The notes beneath the pieces are model-generated. The model did not search any database and was not told the origin of the DNA. It saw nothing but the letters and a program-made list of their open reading frames with translations. From contig OZ255821.1 of assembly GCA_965277435.1 (NCBI GenBank), forward strand, positions 4,340,001 to 4,404,000: a stretch of 64,000 bases of DNA, given 5' to 3'. Of the stretch, positions 45,487 through 54,034 are shown piece after piece (within the stretch, counting starts at the first letter, position 1; every line of letters begins with the position of its first letter). Origin of the DNA: Bog-105 sp965277435. GTDB lineage: Bacteria; Acidobacteriota; Terriglobia; Bryobacterales; Bryobacteraceae. The position numbers and the translations under genes are program-made.

Positions 45487-46119
45487 TCAGGCGGTCTCGC
45501 GATCGAGGAGCTCACAGACTGCGCCGCTCGTTACGTCATAGCGGCGTCCGCAACTCCGGCAGGCCCGATTGCGGCAGTCGGGCAGAGATCCCGGTGCGAA
45601 GCGCAGCAGCGGCACGCCACACCGGCATACATATCCGGTCGGCCTCGCCGGATTTCCATAACATAAATGGAAGGCCTGGACATCTCGTGTGATCACGCTG
45701 CCCATGCCAACCATCGAGAAGCGGCCGATCGTCAGATTCGAACCGACGATACACCCCGCGCCCAAGGTCGTTCCCAACTCCACTACTGTTTTGCCGGTGT
45801 TCTCGGTGGGCCCTGAATCGAGCAGCCGGTCGAGTTCCGGAGTGGTCGCGCGCGGATAAACGTCGTTCGTGAAAATTACGCCGGCGCTGATCATGACGCC
45901 GTCTTCGATCACGATTCCGGTGCAGATATAAACAAACGAGTTAATCTTTACCCGATTGCCGATCTCGACCGAGTAGCTGATGTGAGTCTTTTCCCCGATA
46001 ATGCAGTCCGCGCCAATCACCGTCGCCGTCCGCACATGCACTTGATCCCAAATCTTCGTGCCATCGCCGATCGAAACACCGTCTTCGATCCGGGCGGTCG
46101 GGTGAACGAAAACGCTCAT
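45487..46119 (-). CDS. left-handed beta-helix acetyltransferase with C-terminal zinc ribbon (WbpD/WlbB-like)
   Basis: 210 residues from the ATG at 46119, which overlaps the stop of the dehydrogenase gene (ATGA). Hexapeptide turns run from VHPTARIEDGVSIGDG to about residue 145 (IGRFSMVGMGSVI). PTENTG (105-109) lies in the loop before the catalytic region. After GNPARPTGYV the chain continues with C165-x-C167 and C187-x2-C190, a zinc-ribbon-like end that many members of this acyltransferase group carry. With the neighbouring Gfo/Idh and DegT genes it forms the set that, in Pseudomonas and Bordetella, makes UDP-2,3-diacetamido sugars; it would N-acetylate the 3-amino group. Confidence 0.85.
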   Translation of the reverse strand: MSVFVHPTARIEDGVSIGDGTKIWDQVHVRTATVIGADCIIGEKTHISYSVEIGNRVKINSFVYICTGIVIEDGVMISAGVIFTNDVYPRATTPELDRLLDSGPTENTGKTVVELGTTLGAGCIVGSNLTIGRFSMVGMGSVITRDVQAFHLCYGNPARPTGYVCRCGVPLLRFAPGSLPDCRNRACRSCGRRYDVTSGAVCELLDRETA

Positions 46120-47150
46120 ATCGCGCGGGCAAGAGAAGGGGCCGGAGCGCTCACCGGGCACCAGCACCTTTCCCGCAAAGCCGCGTACCCCGCTTCGATC
46201 GCCTGAACGGACGCGACCGCGTCGTCCGCCGTGATCAGCAATCGATCCGTGCCGCAAATGGCAGCCGAAAAGTTGTCGAGCTGCGCTTGGAACGCCTTGA
46301 TCTTTTCATAGCCCGTGCCGAAGTGAACCCATTTGCGATTACCTTGTTGCTGAAAGAAGCTTTCCTTCCATCCCACCCGCAAGGTGCCCTGCGATCCGAA
46401 AATTTCGATATAGTAATCGCTCGATTTATTCAGGCTCCACGAGAGATTGCATGTGGCCAGCACTCCATCGTGGCTGCGCACATTCATCTGAATCGTTTCT
46501 TCCACGCCCAAGCCCTGCGATCTCCGCGCTTCGGTCACTTGCACCTCTTCCAGGCGACCCAGGAAATAGCGCATGATCTCGACCGAATGCGTTCCGTTGT
46601 CGATGAGCACTCCGCCGCCGCTGATCGACCGGTCGGAGTTCCAGCGCGACGACATGTCGATCTGCCCTGCAAACGTGTTTTCGAACAGAATGATTTCGCC
46701 CAGAATACCGGAGGTGAAAATCCCTTTGGCCCGGACCACATCTTCCACATAGCGGAACTTCGATGCCATCGTGAAGAGACATCCGTTCGCGCGCGCTGCC
46801 TCGCGAATCGCTTTGGCCTCCGCCGCCGTCGCACTCACCGGCTTCTCGCACAGCACCGAAATGCCCTTGTGCAGGCACATCAAACTCAATTCACAGTGGG
46901 TCGCCGGCGGAGTCGCGATCACTACGGCGTCGACCGCTACCTCCGACGTCATCGCGGCGGCGCTCTCGAAGGTTGGCACCTTGAAGGTCTCGGCTAAAGC
47001 CGCCGCTGCTTCCGGTCTGTTATCGCAAACAGCCACCAGCTTGGCGAGCGACGTCGTCTGGAACGCTTCGACATACGTCTGCGCGATCCGGCCGGCCCCG
47101 ACCAGGCCGAAGGTCACGGGTCGGTTTTCCAGGTTAAGCTTTTCGTGCAT
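46116..47150 (-). CDS. Gfo/Idh/MocA-family sugar dehydrogenase (WbpB/WlbA-like)
   Basis: 344 residues from the ATG at 47150 (AAGGAG, good spacing). TFGLVGAGRIAQTYVEAF is the NAD-binding glycine motif and CEKPVSATAAEA contains the conserved EKP lysine. GGGVLIDNGTHSVEIMRYF is the substrate-side helix with the catalytic histidine region. In the WbpB/E/D pathway this enzyme oxidises C3 of a UDP-GlcNAc uronic acid before transamination. No UDP-GlcNAc 6-dehydrogenase is in the window, so the exact sugar is open. It overlaps the aminotransferase gene by 17 bases and the acetyltransferase gene by four. Confidence 0.85.
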   Translation of the reverse strand: MHEKLNLENRPVTFGLVGAGRIAQTYVEAFQTTSLAKLVAVCDNRPEAAAALAETFKVPTFESAAAMTSEVAVDAVVIATPPATHCELSLMCLHKGISVLCEKPVSATAAEAKAIREAARANGCLFTMASKFRYVEDVVRAKGIFTSGILGEIILFENTFAGQIDMSSRWNSDRSISGGGVLIDNGTHSVEIMRYFLGRLEEVQVTEARRSQGLGVEETIQMNVRSHDGVLATCNLSWSLNKSSDYYIEIFGSQGTLRVGWKESFFQQQGNRKWVHFGTGYEKIKAFQAQLDNFSAAICGTDRLLITADDAVASVQAIEAGYAALRERCWCPVSAPAPSLARAI

Positions 47151-48372
47151 TTCGGTTTACTCCTTCTCGAATAGAAGCGGCTATAAAGTCCAGGTGTTCC
47201 TTCTCGTACTTTTCGTTCCAGGGAAGCACTAAGACCTGCTCGAGTCCGGCGTACGTCTCCCGATAATTTTCGCGGTCGTAACAGACCGCTTCGGGTCGGG
47301 CTAGCGAGAACGGGAAGCGGCTCGATCCAAACGTTTTTTGCTCGCGAAAAATGCGGCATTCGAAGGCGGGCTTCTGGATGTAACGCGGCGCGGAACTGAT
47401 GCCGTGTTCCTGCAGAGCCCGCCCCAGTCCCACCGCCCCGCCTGCTACTACGCTCGGATCCACCATCAGAATATATTTCCAAAAGACGTGCACATCATCC
47501 GCGTGCACCTCGGGAGTCTGGATGCCCGGTATGCCTGCTAAGCTCTTCGTTAAGTACTGCGCCGAGCGAACGCGTTTCTCGACGATATCCGGCAGCTTGT
47601 TCAGCTGTGCGCCGGCGACCGCTCCCTGCAACTCGCTCATTCGATAATTGAGCGCCAGGAAATAGTGATCCGGGGCCGGGTCGCCGTATCCCCAGGCCTT
47701 ATTGATGAACAGAAACATCCGGCGCGCCAAGGCACTGTCGTCGGTCACTACGATTCCGCCTTCGCCCGTCGTAATGTGTTTCCCCTGTTGCAGGCTAAAG
47801 CAGCCGATTGTACCCCAGGCACCCGTATAGCGGCCGCGATGTTGGGCCAGGAAAGATTGCGCGCAATCCTCGATCACCGGTATGCCATGACGTTGCGCCA
47901 GCTCGACGATTTTCCCCATCTCGCAAGGCTGGCCGAACAAATGCGTCACGACAATGCCTTTGGTGCGCTCGTTGATGTGGGGAGCAATGCTTTCCGCTGT
48001 CAGACACAGTGTTGTGCGATCGACATCGGCGAACACCGGAATCCCGCCCTGATACAGGATCGGAGTCAAGGCGCCCATATCGGTGATCGCGCTGGTAATA
48101 AACTCGTCTCCCGGATTCGGATCGAGTGCCGCGATCGCGCAGTGAATGGCCGCCGTACCCGAAGAGCAGGCATAGGCATGCGCCACGCCGAGTTCCCTGG
48201 CAAACCTCTCTTCGAAGGACCGGACAGCGGTTCCCTTGGTGCTCGTCAGCGTCCCGCTGCGAATCACCTCCGCGACTGCTCCGATTTCTTCCTCCGATAA
48301 CGTTCTGCCCGAGGCGTCTTGATCTGAAGGTAAGACCAGGTTGGTAGGTGTTATTTCGATCGTGTTAGCCAT
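47134..48372 (-). CDS. DegT/DnrJ/EryC1-family sugar aminotransferase (WbpE/WlbC-like)
   Basis: 412 residues from the ATG at 48372, with a GGGGG ribosome site. YACSSGTAAIHCAI is the phosphate-binding turn, VIEDCAQS (D169) contacts the pyridine ring and LQQGKHITTGEGG contains the Schiff-base lysine K198. The family transfers an amino group to 3- or 4-keto nucleotide sugars. Placement before the Gfo/Idh and acetyltransferase genes, with overlapping frames, supports action at C3. Slightly longer than typical (about 370), with a C-terminal extension of some 40 residues. Confidence 0.85.
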   Translation of the reverse strand: MANTIEITPTNLVLPSDQDASGRTLSEEEIGAVAEVIRSGTLTSTKGTAVRSFEERFARELGVAHAYACSSGTAAIHCAIAALDPNPGDEFITSAITDMGALTPILYQGGIPVFADVDRTTLCLTAESIAPHINERTKGIVVTHLFGQPCEMGKIVELAQRHGIPVIEDCAQSFLAQHRGRYTGAWGTIGCFSLQQGKHITTGEGGIVVTDDSALARRMFLFINKAWGYGDPAPDHYFLALNYRMSELQGAVAGAQLNKLPDIVEKRVRSAQYLTKSLAGIPGIQTPEVHADDVHVFWKYILMVDPSVVAGGAVGLGRALQEHGISSAPRYIQKPAFECRIFREQKTFGSSRFPFSLARPEAVCYDRENYRETYAGLEQVLVLPWNEKYEKEHLDFIAASIREGVNRNARKA

Positions 48373-50180
48373 GTAAAAGCCCCCCGGCGGCGTACCGCCA
48401 TTTCTTTCGATTGCTCAGTTTTGCGCGCCCATCGAAATGCCCTCGTGGACGCCAGGACCGCTAATAAGCGCAAATGTAAAGCCGTGTTGCGGATCAACTT
48501 CATCTTCGATCTGCCCAGGAATCGAACCGCCAGCGTGGTCGGGTATTCCGTAACGTGCGCGCCTTCCAGGTGCAGCTTTCCGAGTAATTCGGCGATGCCG
48601 ACAAAACCGGATTCTTTCACCGTCACCGACAGCAAGCGGGATCGCCGGTAAATGCGGAAACAACTGGTAAAAGTGTGCAATTCCGATCCCAGCACCACGC
48701 GGTAGAGACGCGATGCTCCGGTCGAGATGAAGCGTCTCCAGCGCGGCAGATTGAGCACTTGGCCCTGCGGGTGGTACGGCGAAGCCGTTACACAATCGAC
48801 CCCGGCCGTCGCCAGCGGAATCAAATTGGCAAGTTCGAGCGGATCGTACGTGCAATCGCAATCGATCGAGCAGACGAACTCCGTCGAGGCCGCGCGCGCA
48901 CCGGATAAGATAGCCGCCGTGATGCCCCGATTCGATTCGTGCCGCAGCAGCGTCACGTCCGGATTGGACGAAAAGAGTTGCTGCAAAGTCGACCAGGTTC
49001 CATCCTGGCTCCCGTCATCGACAAAGATGAATTTAAACCGGTAGCTCGCCTGTGTGGCGGCCTCCAGCTGGTAAAGAGCTTTCGCCAGGTAAGAGAGCGA
49101 GTTGCTTTCGTTGTAACAAGGCACGACAACCGTGATGTGGCTGGCCGTCGCGGGCCTTGACATAATCGTAATGGGTGGCTCGGGTGTCGCCGTCACGCTG
49201 GTGCTCTGCGGCAACAGCAGCTCCTCTTTCCATCCCAGGTATTCCGAAGCCCCAATGAGTCGCCCGCGCGATAACATCCCTTCAAGGAGTGCCGGCATCT
49301 GCAGCGCATTGCGGTAATGACGCAGCCTCGCTAGCCGCGAAGCCCCCGTAATCTCCGGCTGTTCCGGGTCGAGATCCCAAATTCGAAAATAAAAAATAAA
49401 CGGCGCGTGTTTGTGACTGCCAATCCAGGAATTTACGGCACGATTTAAAAGCGCCTGCGGAATCTGCCGGAGATAGTTTCCGCCCGCAATCGGTATCTGC
49501 AGCCCGAGTAGATTAAAGGCGGGAAGCGGCAACTCATAGAAATCCTTGCCGCCGGCTCGATGCTTATGAAGGCTGCGCCATTTCGGTTCAGAACTGAAAC
49601 GAGTGAGGCTGGGGCTGACACTCGAATCATACTCGTAACCTTCTTCCGCGAGCACCTCGAGCGCCGACAGATCTTCCGGTCGCAATCGGTGATCGGCTAC
49701 TCGAAATCCTCGAATCCGGCGTCCGGTCAAATCCTCCAGCACCTGCTTCGAGGTCCGAGCCTCGGCCCGCAACTGTTCCTTCGTCAATAAGCGAAAACTA
49801 CTCTGCGTCACGCCCGCGCTGCCGATTTCATGTCCCTCGGCGACGACTTTCTGAATCACACCCGGAACCTGTTCCGCCAGCCATGACGATACGAAGAACG
49901 TCGCATGATGACCGTATCGCTCCAAAGCGAGCAGGGTACGGTCCGTGTTCTGTTGCACCCGCTTTTCGAATCGAGACCAGTGGGACTGGCTGAGCAGGTT
50001 ACGAAAAGCTGCTCCCTGATAATAGTCTTCGAGAGAAACAGTCAGAATATGTGTGGCGACGTGGCGCGTGAATTCCATTGGTAAGTCATTTACCTTTGCC
50101 GTGGCGGGAGGAGAAGAAACACTTACTGGGTCGGCGACAGACAGCAGATCGAATTTGGTCGGAGTAGAGCCAGCAGTCAT
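48351..50180 (-). CDS. fusion: inactive DUF3473-type polysaccharide deacetylase + GT2 glycosyltransferase
   Basis: 609 residues from the ATG at 50180 (AGGA ribosome site). Residues about 40-320 follow the deacetylase type found near exosortase loci: LTVSLEDYYQ, HHATFFVSSWLAEQVP, GHEIG, YFRIWDLDPEQPE. The key residues are changed: where relatives have DVED this protein has SLED (S49). The H-x3-H pair after GHEI is A122 and Q126, RAPSFS is RVADHR, and the HPW histidine is R. The metal site is therefore lost. After a linker (325-345) comes an intact GT2 domain: VVVPCYNESNSL, FIFVDDGSQDGT, SIDCDCTYDP. The deacetylase half may serve as a glycan-binding or scaffold domain. It overlaps the aminotransferase gene by 22 bases. 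Confidence 0.85.
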   Translation of the reverse strand: MTAGSTPTKFDLLSVADPVSVSSPPATAKVNDLPMEFTRHVATHILTVSLEDYYQGAAFRNLLSQSHWSRFEKRVQQNTDRTLLALERYGHHATFFVSSWLAEQVPGVIQKVVAEGHEIGSAGVTQSSFRLLTKEQLRAEARTSKQVLEDLTGRRIRGFRVADHRLRPEDLSALEVLAEEGYEYDSSVSPSLTRFSSEPKWRSLHKHRAGGKDFYELPLPAFNLLGLQIPIAGGNYLRQIPQALLNRAVNSWIGSHKHAPFIFYFRIWDLDPEQPEITGASRLARLRHYRNALQMPALLEGMLSRGRLIGASEYLGWKEELLLPQSTSVTATPEPPITIMSRPATASHITVVVPCYNESNSLSYLAKALYQLEAATQASYRFKFIFVDDGSQDGTWSTLQQLFSSNPDVTLLRHESNRGITAAILSGARAASTEFVCSIDCDCTYDPLELANLIPLATAGVDCVTASPYHPQGQVLNLPRWRRFISTGASRLYRVVLGSELHTFTSCFRIYRRSRLLSVTVKESGFVGIAELLGKLHLEGAHVTEYPTTLAVRFLGRSKMKLIRNTALHLRLLAVLASTRAFRWARKTEQSKEMAVRRRGAFTWLTRSK

Positions 50181-50281
50181 GATGAATCCTAGAAAGTAAG
50201 GTCTGAACTATTCAATTACGTAGGCGCGACCTGGGAGCGGTGCGGCGGATCCGTTGATGATCGAGTCCCCAGCCAGGCTAT

Positions 50282-51265
50282 TTAGGCGGGTATCCTGTTC
50301 GATTGTTCTTGCGCCATCACTTGACTCTCGATCCAGGCGTAAGTCTTGGTGAGGCCTTCCCGCAAGGACCGCGTTGGTTTCCAGCCTAGTTTTTCTTGAA
50401 TCAGCAAGTTATCCGAGTTACGTCCCCGGACGCCGAGAGGTCCACTGATGTGGCGTAAGCGGATGCGCTTCCCCGCAATGTCGGCCGCCAGTTCGGCCAG
50501 GCCGTTGATCGTCACCATCTCTTCGGACCCAATGTTTACCGGACCGGCAAACTGCGAACGCATCAGGCGAATCACGCCTTCCACACATTCGTCGATGTAC
50601 AAAAACGAGCGGGTCTGCTTCCCATCACCCCAGATTTCGATCTCGCCGCCGTCGGGCGCTTCCGCTATTTTCCGGCAGACCGCGGCTGGGGCCTTTTCCT
50701 TGCCGCCGCTCCAGGTCCCCTCCGGGCCAAAGATATTGTGGAATCGCGCGATACGCACTTCCACTCCGCAATTGCGCATGTAAGAGAGGTACAGACGCTC
50801 ACTGAACAGCTTCTCCCAGCCGTATTCGCTGTCGGGAGCCGCCGGATAGGCAGAGCCTTCCGAGCAGTTCGGGTTGTCCGGTTCGAGCTGGTTGTAGGCC
50901 GGGTAAATGCACGCCGACGACGAGTAGAAGAAGCGCCGGACACCCGCCTTGGAACCATATTCCAGCACATTCAAGTTGATAGAGGCCGAGTTATGCATGA
51001 CAGCGGCATCGTGTTCGCCGGTAAATATATAGCCGGCGCCGCCCATGTCCGCCGCCAGTTGGTAGACCTCCTGCACGCCCCCTACCACCGTCTTCGCGAA
51101 CTCTTGCTCTCGCAGGTCGCCCACCATAAATTCATCGGCGGCGCTCGTGGCATACTCGTGGCGTTTTATATCCACTCCACGAACCCAATTGCCGTCTTGT
51201 CGTAATCTCTTGACTAAATGGCCGCCGATAAAGCCGCCAGCGCCACATACCAGAACTCGTTTCAT
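50282..51265 (-). CDS. gme: GDP-mannose 3,5-epimerase (plant GME-like)
   Basis: 327 residues from the ATG at 51265, preceded by AGGAAGGA; a longer frame overlaps the WbaP-like gene. An extended-SDR fold with GAGGFIG (8-14) and YGWEK (Y148, K152). It matches plant GME closely by memory: AADMGGAGYI, SSACIYP (C119), RFHNIFGPEGTW, GGKEKAPAA (K191), GDGKQTRSF, IDECVEGV, GVRGRNSDN (R280). Relative to the published Arabidopsis catalytic residues C145, Y174, K178, K217 and R306 (recalled), all five sit at a constant offset of 26. It should convert GDP-D-mannose to GDP-L-galactose and GDP-L-gulose, giving an L-sugar for the EPS. GDP-mannose synthesis genes are not in this window. Confidence 0.85.
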   Translation of the reverse strand: MKRVLVCGAGGFIGGHLVKRLRQDGNWVRGVDIKRHEYATSAADEFMVGDLREQEFAKTVVGGVQEVYQLAADMGGAGYIFTGEHDAAVMHNSASINLNVLEYGSKAGVRRFFYSSSACIYPAYNQLEPDNPNCSEGSAYPAAPDSEYGWEKLFSERLYLSYMRNCGVEVRIARFHNIFGPEGTWSGGKEKAPAAVCRKIAEAPDGGEIEIWGDGKQTRSFLYIDECVEGVIRLMRSQFAGPVNIGSEEMVTINGLAELAADIAGKRIRLRHISGPLGVRGRNSDNLLIQEKLGWKPTRSLREGLTKTYAWIESQVMAQEQSNRIPA

Positions 51266-51267
51266 CC

Positions 51268-52716
51268 TTAGTAAGATCCTTCCTGAATAAAAATCGCCCG
51301 CAAGGTCCGTATCACGATATACAAGTCGAGCCACAACGACCAGTTTTGGATATAGTACGTGTCCAATGACAACTGCACACTGAGATTGCCGTTACTCCGC
51401 GGCCCAACCTGCCACAATCCGGTCAATCCAGGAGTAACTTGCGTTCGCAGACTCCGAAACTCCGGGTGGAACCGCTCATTGTGATAAATCGGAAAAGGTC
51501 TCGGCCCAACCAGGCTCATCTCGCCCTTAAAGACATTCCATAGCTGGGGCAACTCGTCGATACTGGTGCGACGCAAGAAACGTCCGATGCCCGGCAGCAC
51601 TCTCGGATCCCGTTTCAGCTTGCAGAACATTTCCCATTCTCGTTGCGCTTCCGGCTCCTCCGCCAAATGTTTCTGCAGCATCTGTTCCGCATTGACAAAC
51701 ATCGTGCGCAGCTTCCACACACGGATGATGTGTCCGTTGCGTCCCTCCCGCTCTTGGAAATACAAGGCCGGCCCGGGGCTGGTGACGCAAATCCAGGCAG
51801 CGCAGAACACTACAAGTGGAGCTGCAAGCAGCATTCCAGCGCCCGAAATCAGCAGGTCCAAAGCTCTCTTTAGACGCCAATTGAAGCCGTTCAAGAGTTT
51901 TTGCTGCATCTCCAAGCCGAGCAGTCCGCCCAAATCCCTCGGCTCGGTCCACAAGCTGGCTACGCCGGCCAGGTCCGGTACGATGATGATCTTCGGGAAT
52001 ACCTTGCACCACAAGCGAAGGTAACCGTTGAGGCCCTCGCGAGAGATGCCCGGCAGTGCTACGATCGCGTACTTTGTGCGATATGCGTGAGCCCAGTAAG
52101 CGGTCTCTGCCAGCGAACCTACAACCGGTATCCCCTCTACGCTGGCAACCGGCGTCTCCGCATCATCTACGCAGGCGACCGGGCGATATCCCAGACACCG
52201 GTTTTCGTGCAGACTCCGCGCAATTGCCTGGGCCGTGTCGCCCGCGCCAATGAGAAGGACCGGTGCTCCCCACCAGGAATTTCCGCTGAGGAATTTCTCG
52301 CAAAACCATCGTCCAGTCGGAGCGAGTAAGAGTGACAGAAACCAGGCACAGAAAAATGCTCCCCTCGAATCCGCCCACCAGCTCTTGCTGAGGAACATAG
52401 CCGCGGTCAGGAGCAAGTAAGTCAAGATGACTCCCCGCAGCACCCGGCGGATATGCACCACTGGGGTCACACCGATGCCGGGATACAAGCCCGCAAAGGA
52501 AAACGCGGCCAGCGCCGAAATGGGCGCCAGTATCATGGCCGGATGAAGCGGCGGTATGCGCGGATTGACGAAAGCCCACATCCGGAATCCTAAAGCGACG
52601 GCGATCAACAAAGCGCAGAAATCCATCGTGATCAGCGCCGTGATCATTAGGAACATTCTCGACGACGTTACCCGGGCCGAACTCGATTCGAGAGTCGATT
52701 GCGCCAGCGTTGACAT
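51268..52716 (-). CDS. WbaP/WcaJ-like polyprenyl-phosphate phosphoglycosyltransferase
   Basis: 482 residues. Four N-terminal membrane segments and a CoA-binding-like middle domain (PVLLIGAGDTAQAIARSL) come first. One re-entrant hydrophobic helix follows (LLISGAGMLLAAPLVVFCAAW), then the catalytic domain: FQEREGRNGHIIRVWKLRTM, RRTSIDELPQLWNVFKGEMSLVGPRP. This is the large monotopic PGT type that starts EPS repeat units by moving a hexose-1-phosphate onto undecaprenyl phosphate. It lies next to the epimerase gene (gap two bases). Together with the GT26 gene it marks the beginning of glycan assembly. Confidence 0.9.
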   Translation of the reverse strand: MSTLAQSTLESSSARVTSSRMFLMITALITMDFCALLIAVALGFRMWAFVNPRIPPLHPAMILAPISALAAFSFAGLYPGIGVTPVVHIRRVLRGVILTYLLLTAAMFLSKSWWADSRGAFFCAWFLSLLLAPTGRWFCEKFLSGNSWWGAPVLLIGAGDTAQAIARSLHENRCLGYRPVACVDDAETPVASVEGIPVVGSLAETAYWAHAYRTKYAIVALPGISREGLNGYLRLWCKVFPKIIIVPDLAGVASLWTEPRDLGGLLGLEMQQKLLNGFNWRLKRALDLLISGAGMLLAAPLVVFCAAWICVTSPGPALYFQEREGRNGHIIRVWKLRTMFVNAEQMLQKHLAEEPEAQREWEMFCKLKRDPRVLPGIGRFLRRTSIDELPQLWNVFKGEMSLVGPRPFPIYHNERFHPEFRSLRTQVTPGLTGLWQVGPRSNGNLSVQLSLDTYYIQNWSLWLDLYIVIRTLRAIFIQEGSY

Positions 52717-52797
52717 AGGAAACCGGAATCTTAGACTTTCTTCGTACCGTTTCGACGCCGGGAGCAGCCAGTAGCCGCCCGTCCGGGATCGGTAGAC

Positions 52798-53580
52798 CTA
52801 ACGCTCGGGAATCGGCGGATTTGGAACGTATTGCCGCCGGCCTAATAGTTGAAGAGCGACAAAAAGCAGGAATCTCGGGTTGTGTTTGAGATAGCGCTTC
52901 CAAAGTCGCCGAGGCTCGGTCGCCAGCCGGAAGAACCACTCGAGGCCGATCCGCCTCATCCAGCGCGGTGCCTGTAGCTTAGTGCCCGCAAGAAAATCAA
53001 AGGCTGCTCCCACGCCCACCATGACCGCTTGCACTCGAATCTTGTGCGCCGCCATCCAGTAGTCTTGTTTCGGGGTGTTCAACCCGATAAATAGAATATT
53101 CACGCCTGACCGGTTGATGTGTTGCACGATTTCCGCATCTTCCTCCTCGGTGAGAGCGCGAAAGGGCGGCGAGAACGCGTACGTGACTTTAAGGTTCGGA
53201 AACCGATGCCGCAATACCTTCACGAGCTTAGTCAAAACTTCCGGTTTCCCGCCATAGAAACCGACATTCAGGCCCTGCCGGGCGGCCTTCTCCAAAAGCA
53301 CCGGCGTGAGATCCGGTCCATAGACTCGGGTGACTTTTTTGTTGCCGAGCAGTTTCAGACTCCAGACGATCGGCATGCCGTCCGGCGTAACCAGGTCGGC
53401 TTCATTCATCACTCGCATGAAAGAGGTGGAGTCGAATGCCTCCATCACATTGTTCACCGACGAAACACAGACGTACTTTGAGTGTCCCTGGTGGGCCCAT
53501 TCACAAATGGCGTCAGAGGCGTGATCATAACTGGTTGCGCTAACTTTCATTCCGAGAACATATGTAACGGGGCAAGTCAT
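52798..53580 (-). CDS. WecG/TagA/CpsF-family glycosyltransferase (GT26)
   Basis: 260 residues from the ATG at 53580, with GGAGAG upstream; a TTG at 53628 would add 16 non-conserved residues. VSSVNNVMEA, ADLVTPDGMPIVW (catalytic aspartate D67), RVYGPDL and FIGLNTPKQDYW are the conserved elements of the family. These enzymes usually add the second sugar (often N-acetylmannosamine or its uronic acid) to the lipid-linked primer. That suits the amino-sugar genes of this locus. It sits between the NusG-like gene and the WbaP-like gene. Confidence 0.9.
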   Translation of the reverse strand: MTCPVTYVLGMKVSATSYDHASDAICEWAHQGHSKYVCVSSVNNVMEAFDSTSFMRVMNEADLVTPDGMPIVWSLKLLGNKKVTRVYGPDLTPVLLEKAARQGLNVGFYGGKPEVLTKLVKVLRHRFPNLKVTYAFSPPFRALTEEEDAEIVQHINRSGVNILFIGLNTPKQDYWMAAHKIRVQAVMVGVGAAFDFLAGTKLQAPRWMRRIGLEWFFRLATEPRRLWKRYLKHNPRFLLFVALQLLGRRQYVPNPPIPER

Positions 53581-54034
53581 TTGAGCTTCGCTCTCCGGCG
53601 TCGAAGGACTATTTTTGAACGGCGACAATGTTTTAAGAATTCCTATAGGGACAAACGTCAGTCGAATGGGTATTTCGTTTGTTCTGCGAGCCGAAATTGG
53701 AACTGGCCGGAAACAGCAGCGTTGCTTCCGAACTGGGCCTTGAACATAAACCGAAATGAAATCGCACAGTCATTCATCCCTCTAAAAGCAAAAGATAGCT
53801 TTGTGCGCTTCAGATGCCCTCATGCTGAGTCTTTCGATACTGCTGAACGTCGAGTGCTGTCTCTCGGGCAACCAATAGCAGATAACTGGCTGCTCACGTC
53901 TGCAGCAGTCCATTGTCAGGCCTACTAGCTACCATTCGCCAAAAATAATGGACTTTCCCGATTTATCTGCGATCAATCACATGCAATCGACAGCGAGTTG
54001 TTTGGGAAAAATAACGGTAAGTTAATTTGCCGCT
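53581..54034. other. intergenic region between antiterminator and first transferase gene
   Basis: 454 bases on a continuous minus-strand transcript, no supported gene. I looked for an ops-like element (GGCGGTAG) for the NusG-like protein and did not find one. It may hold a leader or promoter not recognisable by eye. Confidence 0.4.

Noticed and set aside
48351..50180. Idea of a complete exosortase/PEP-CTERM locus because of the DUF3473-type deacetylase
   Set aside because: No exosortase, no PEP-CTERM tail on any secreted protein here, and the deacetylase domain is inactive.
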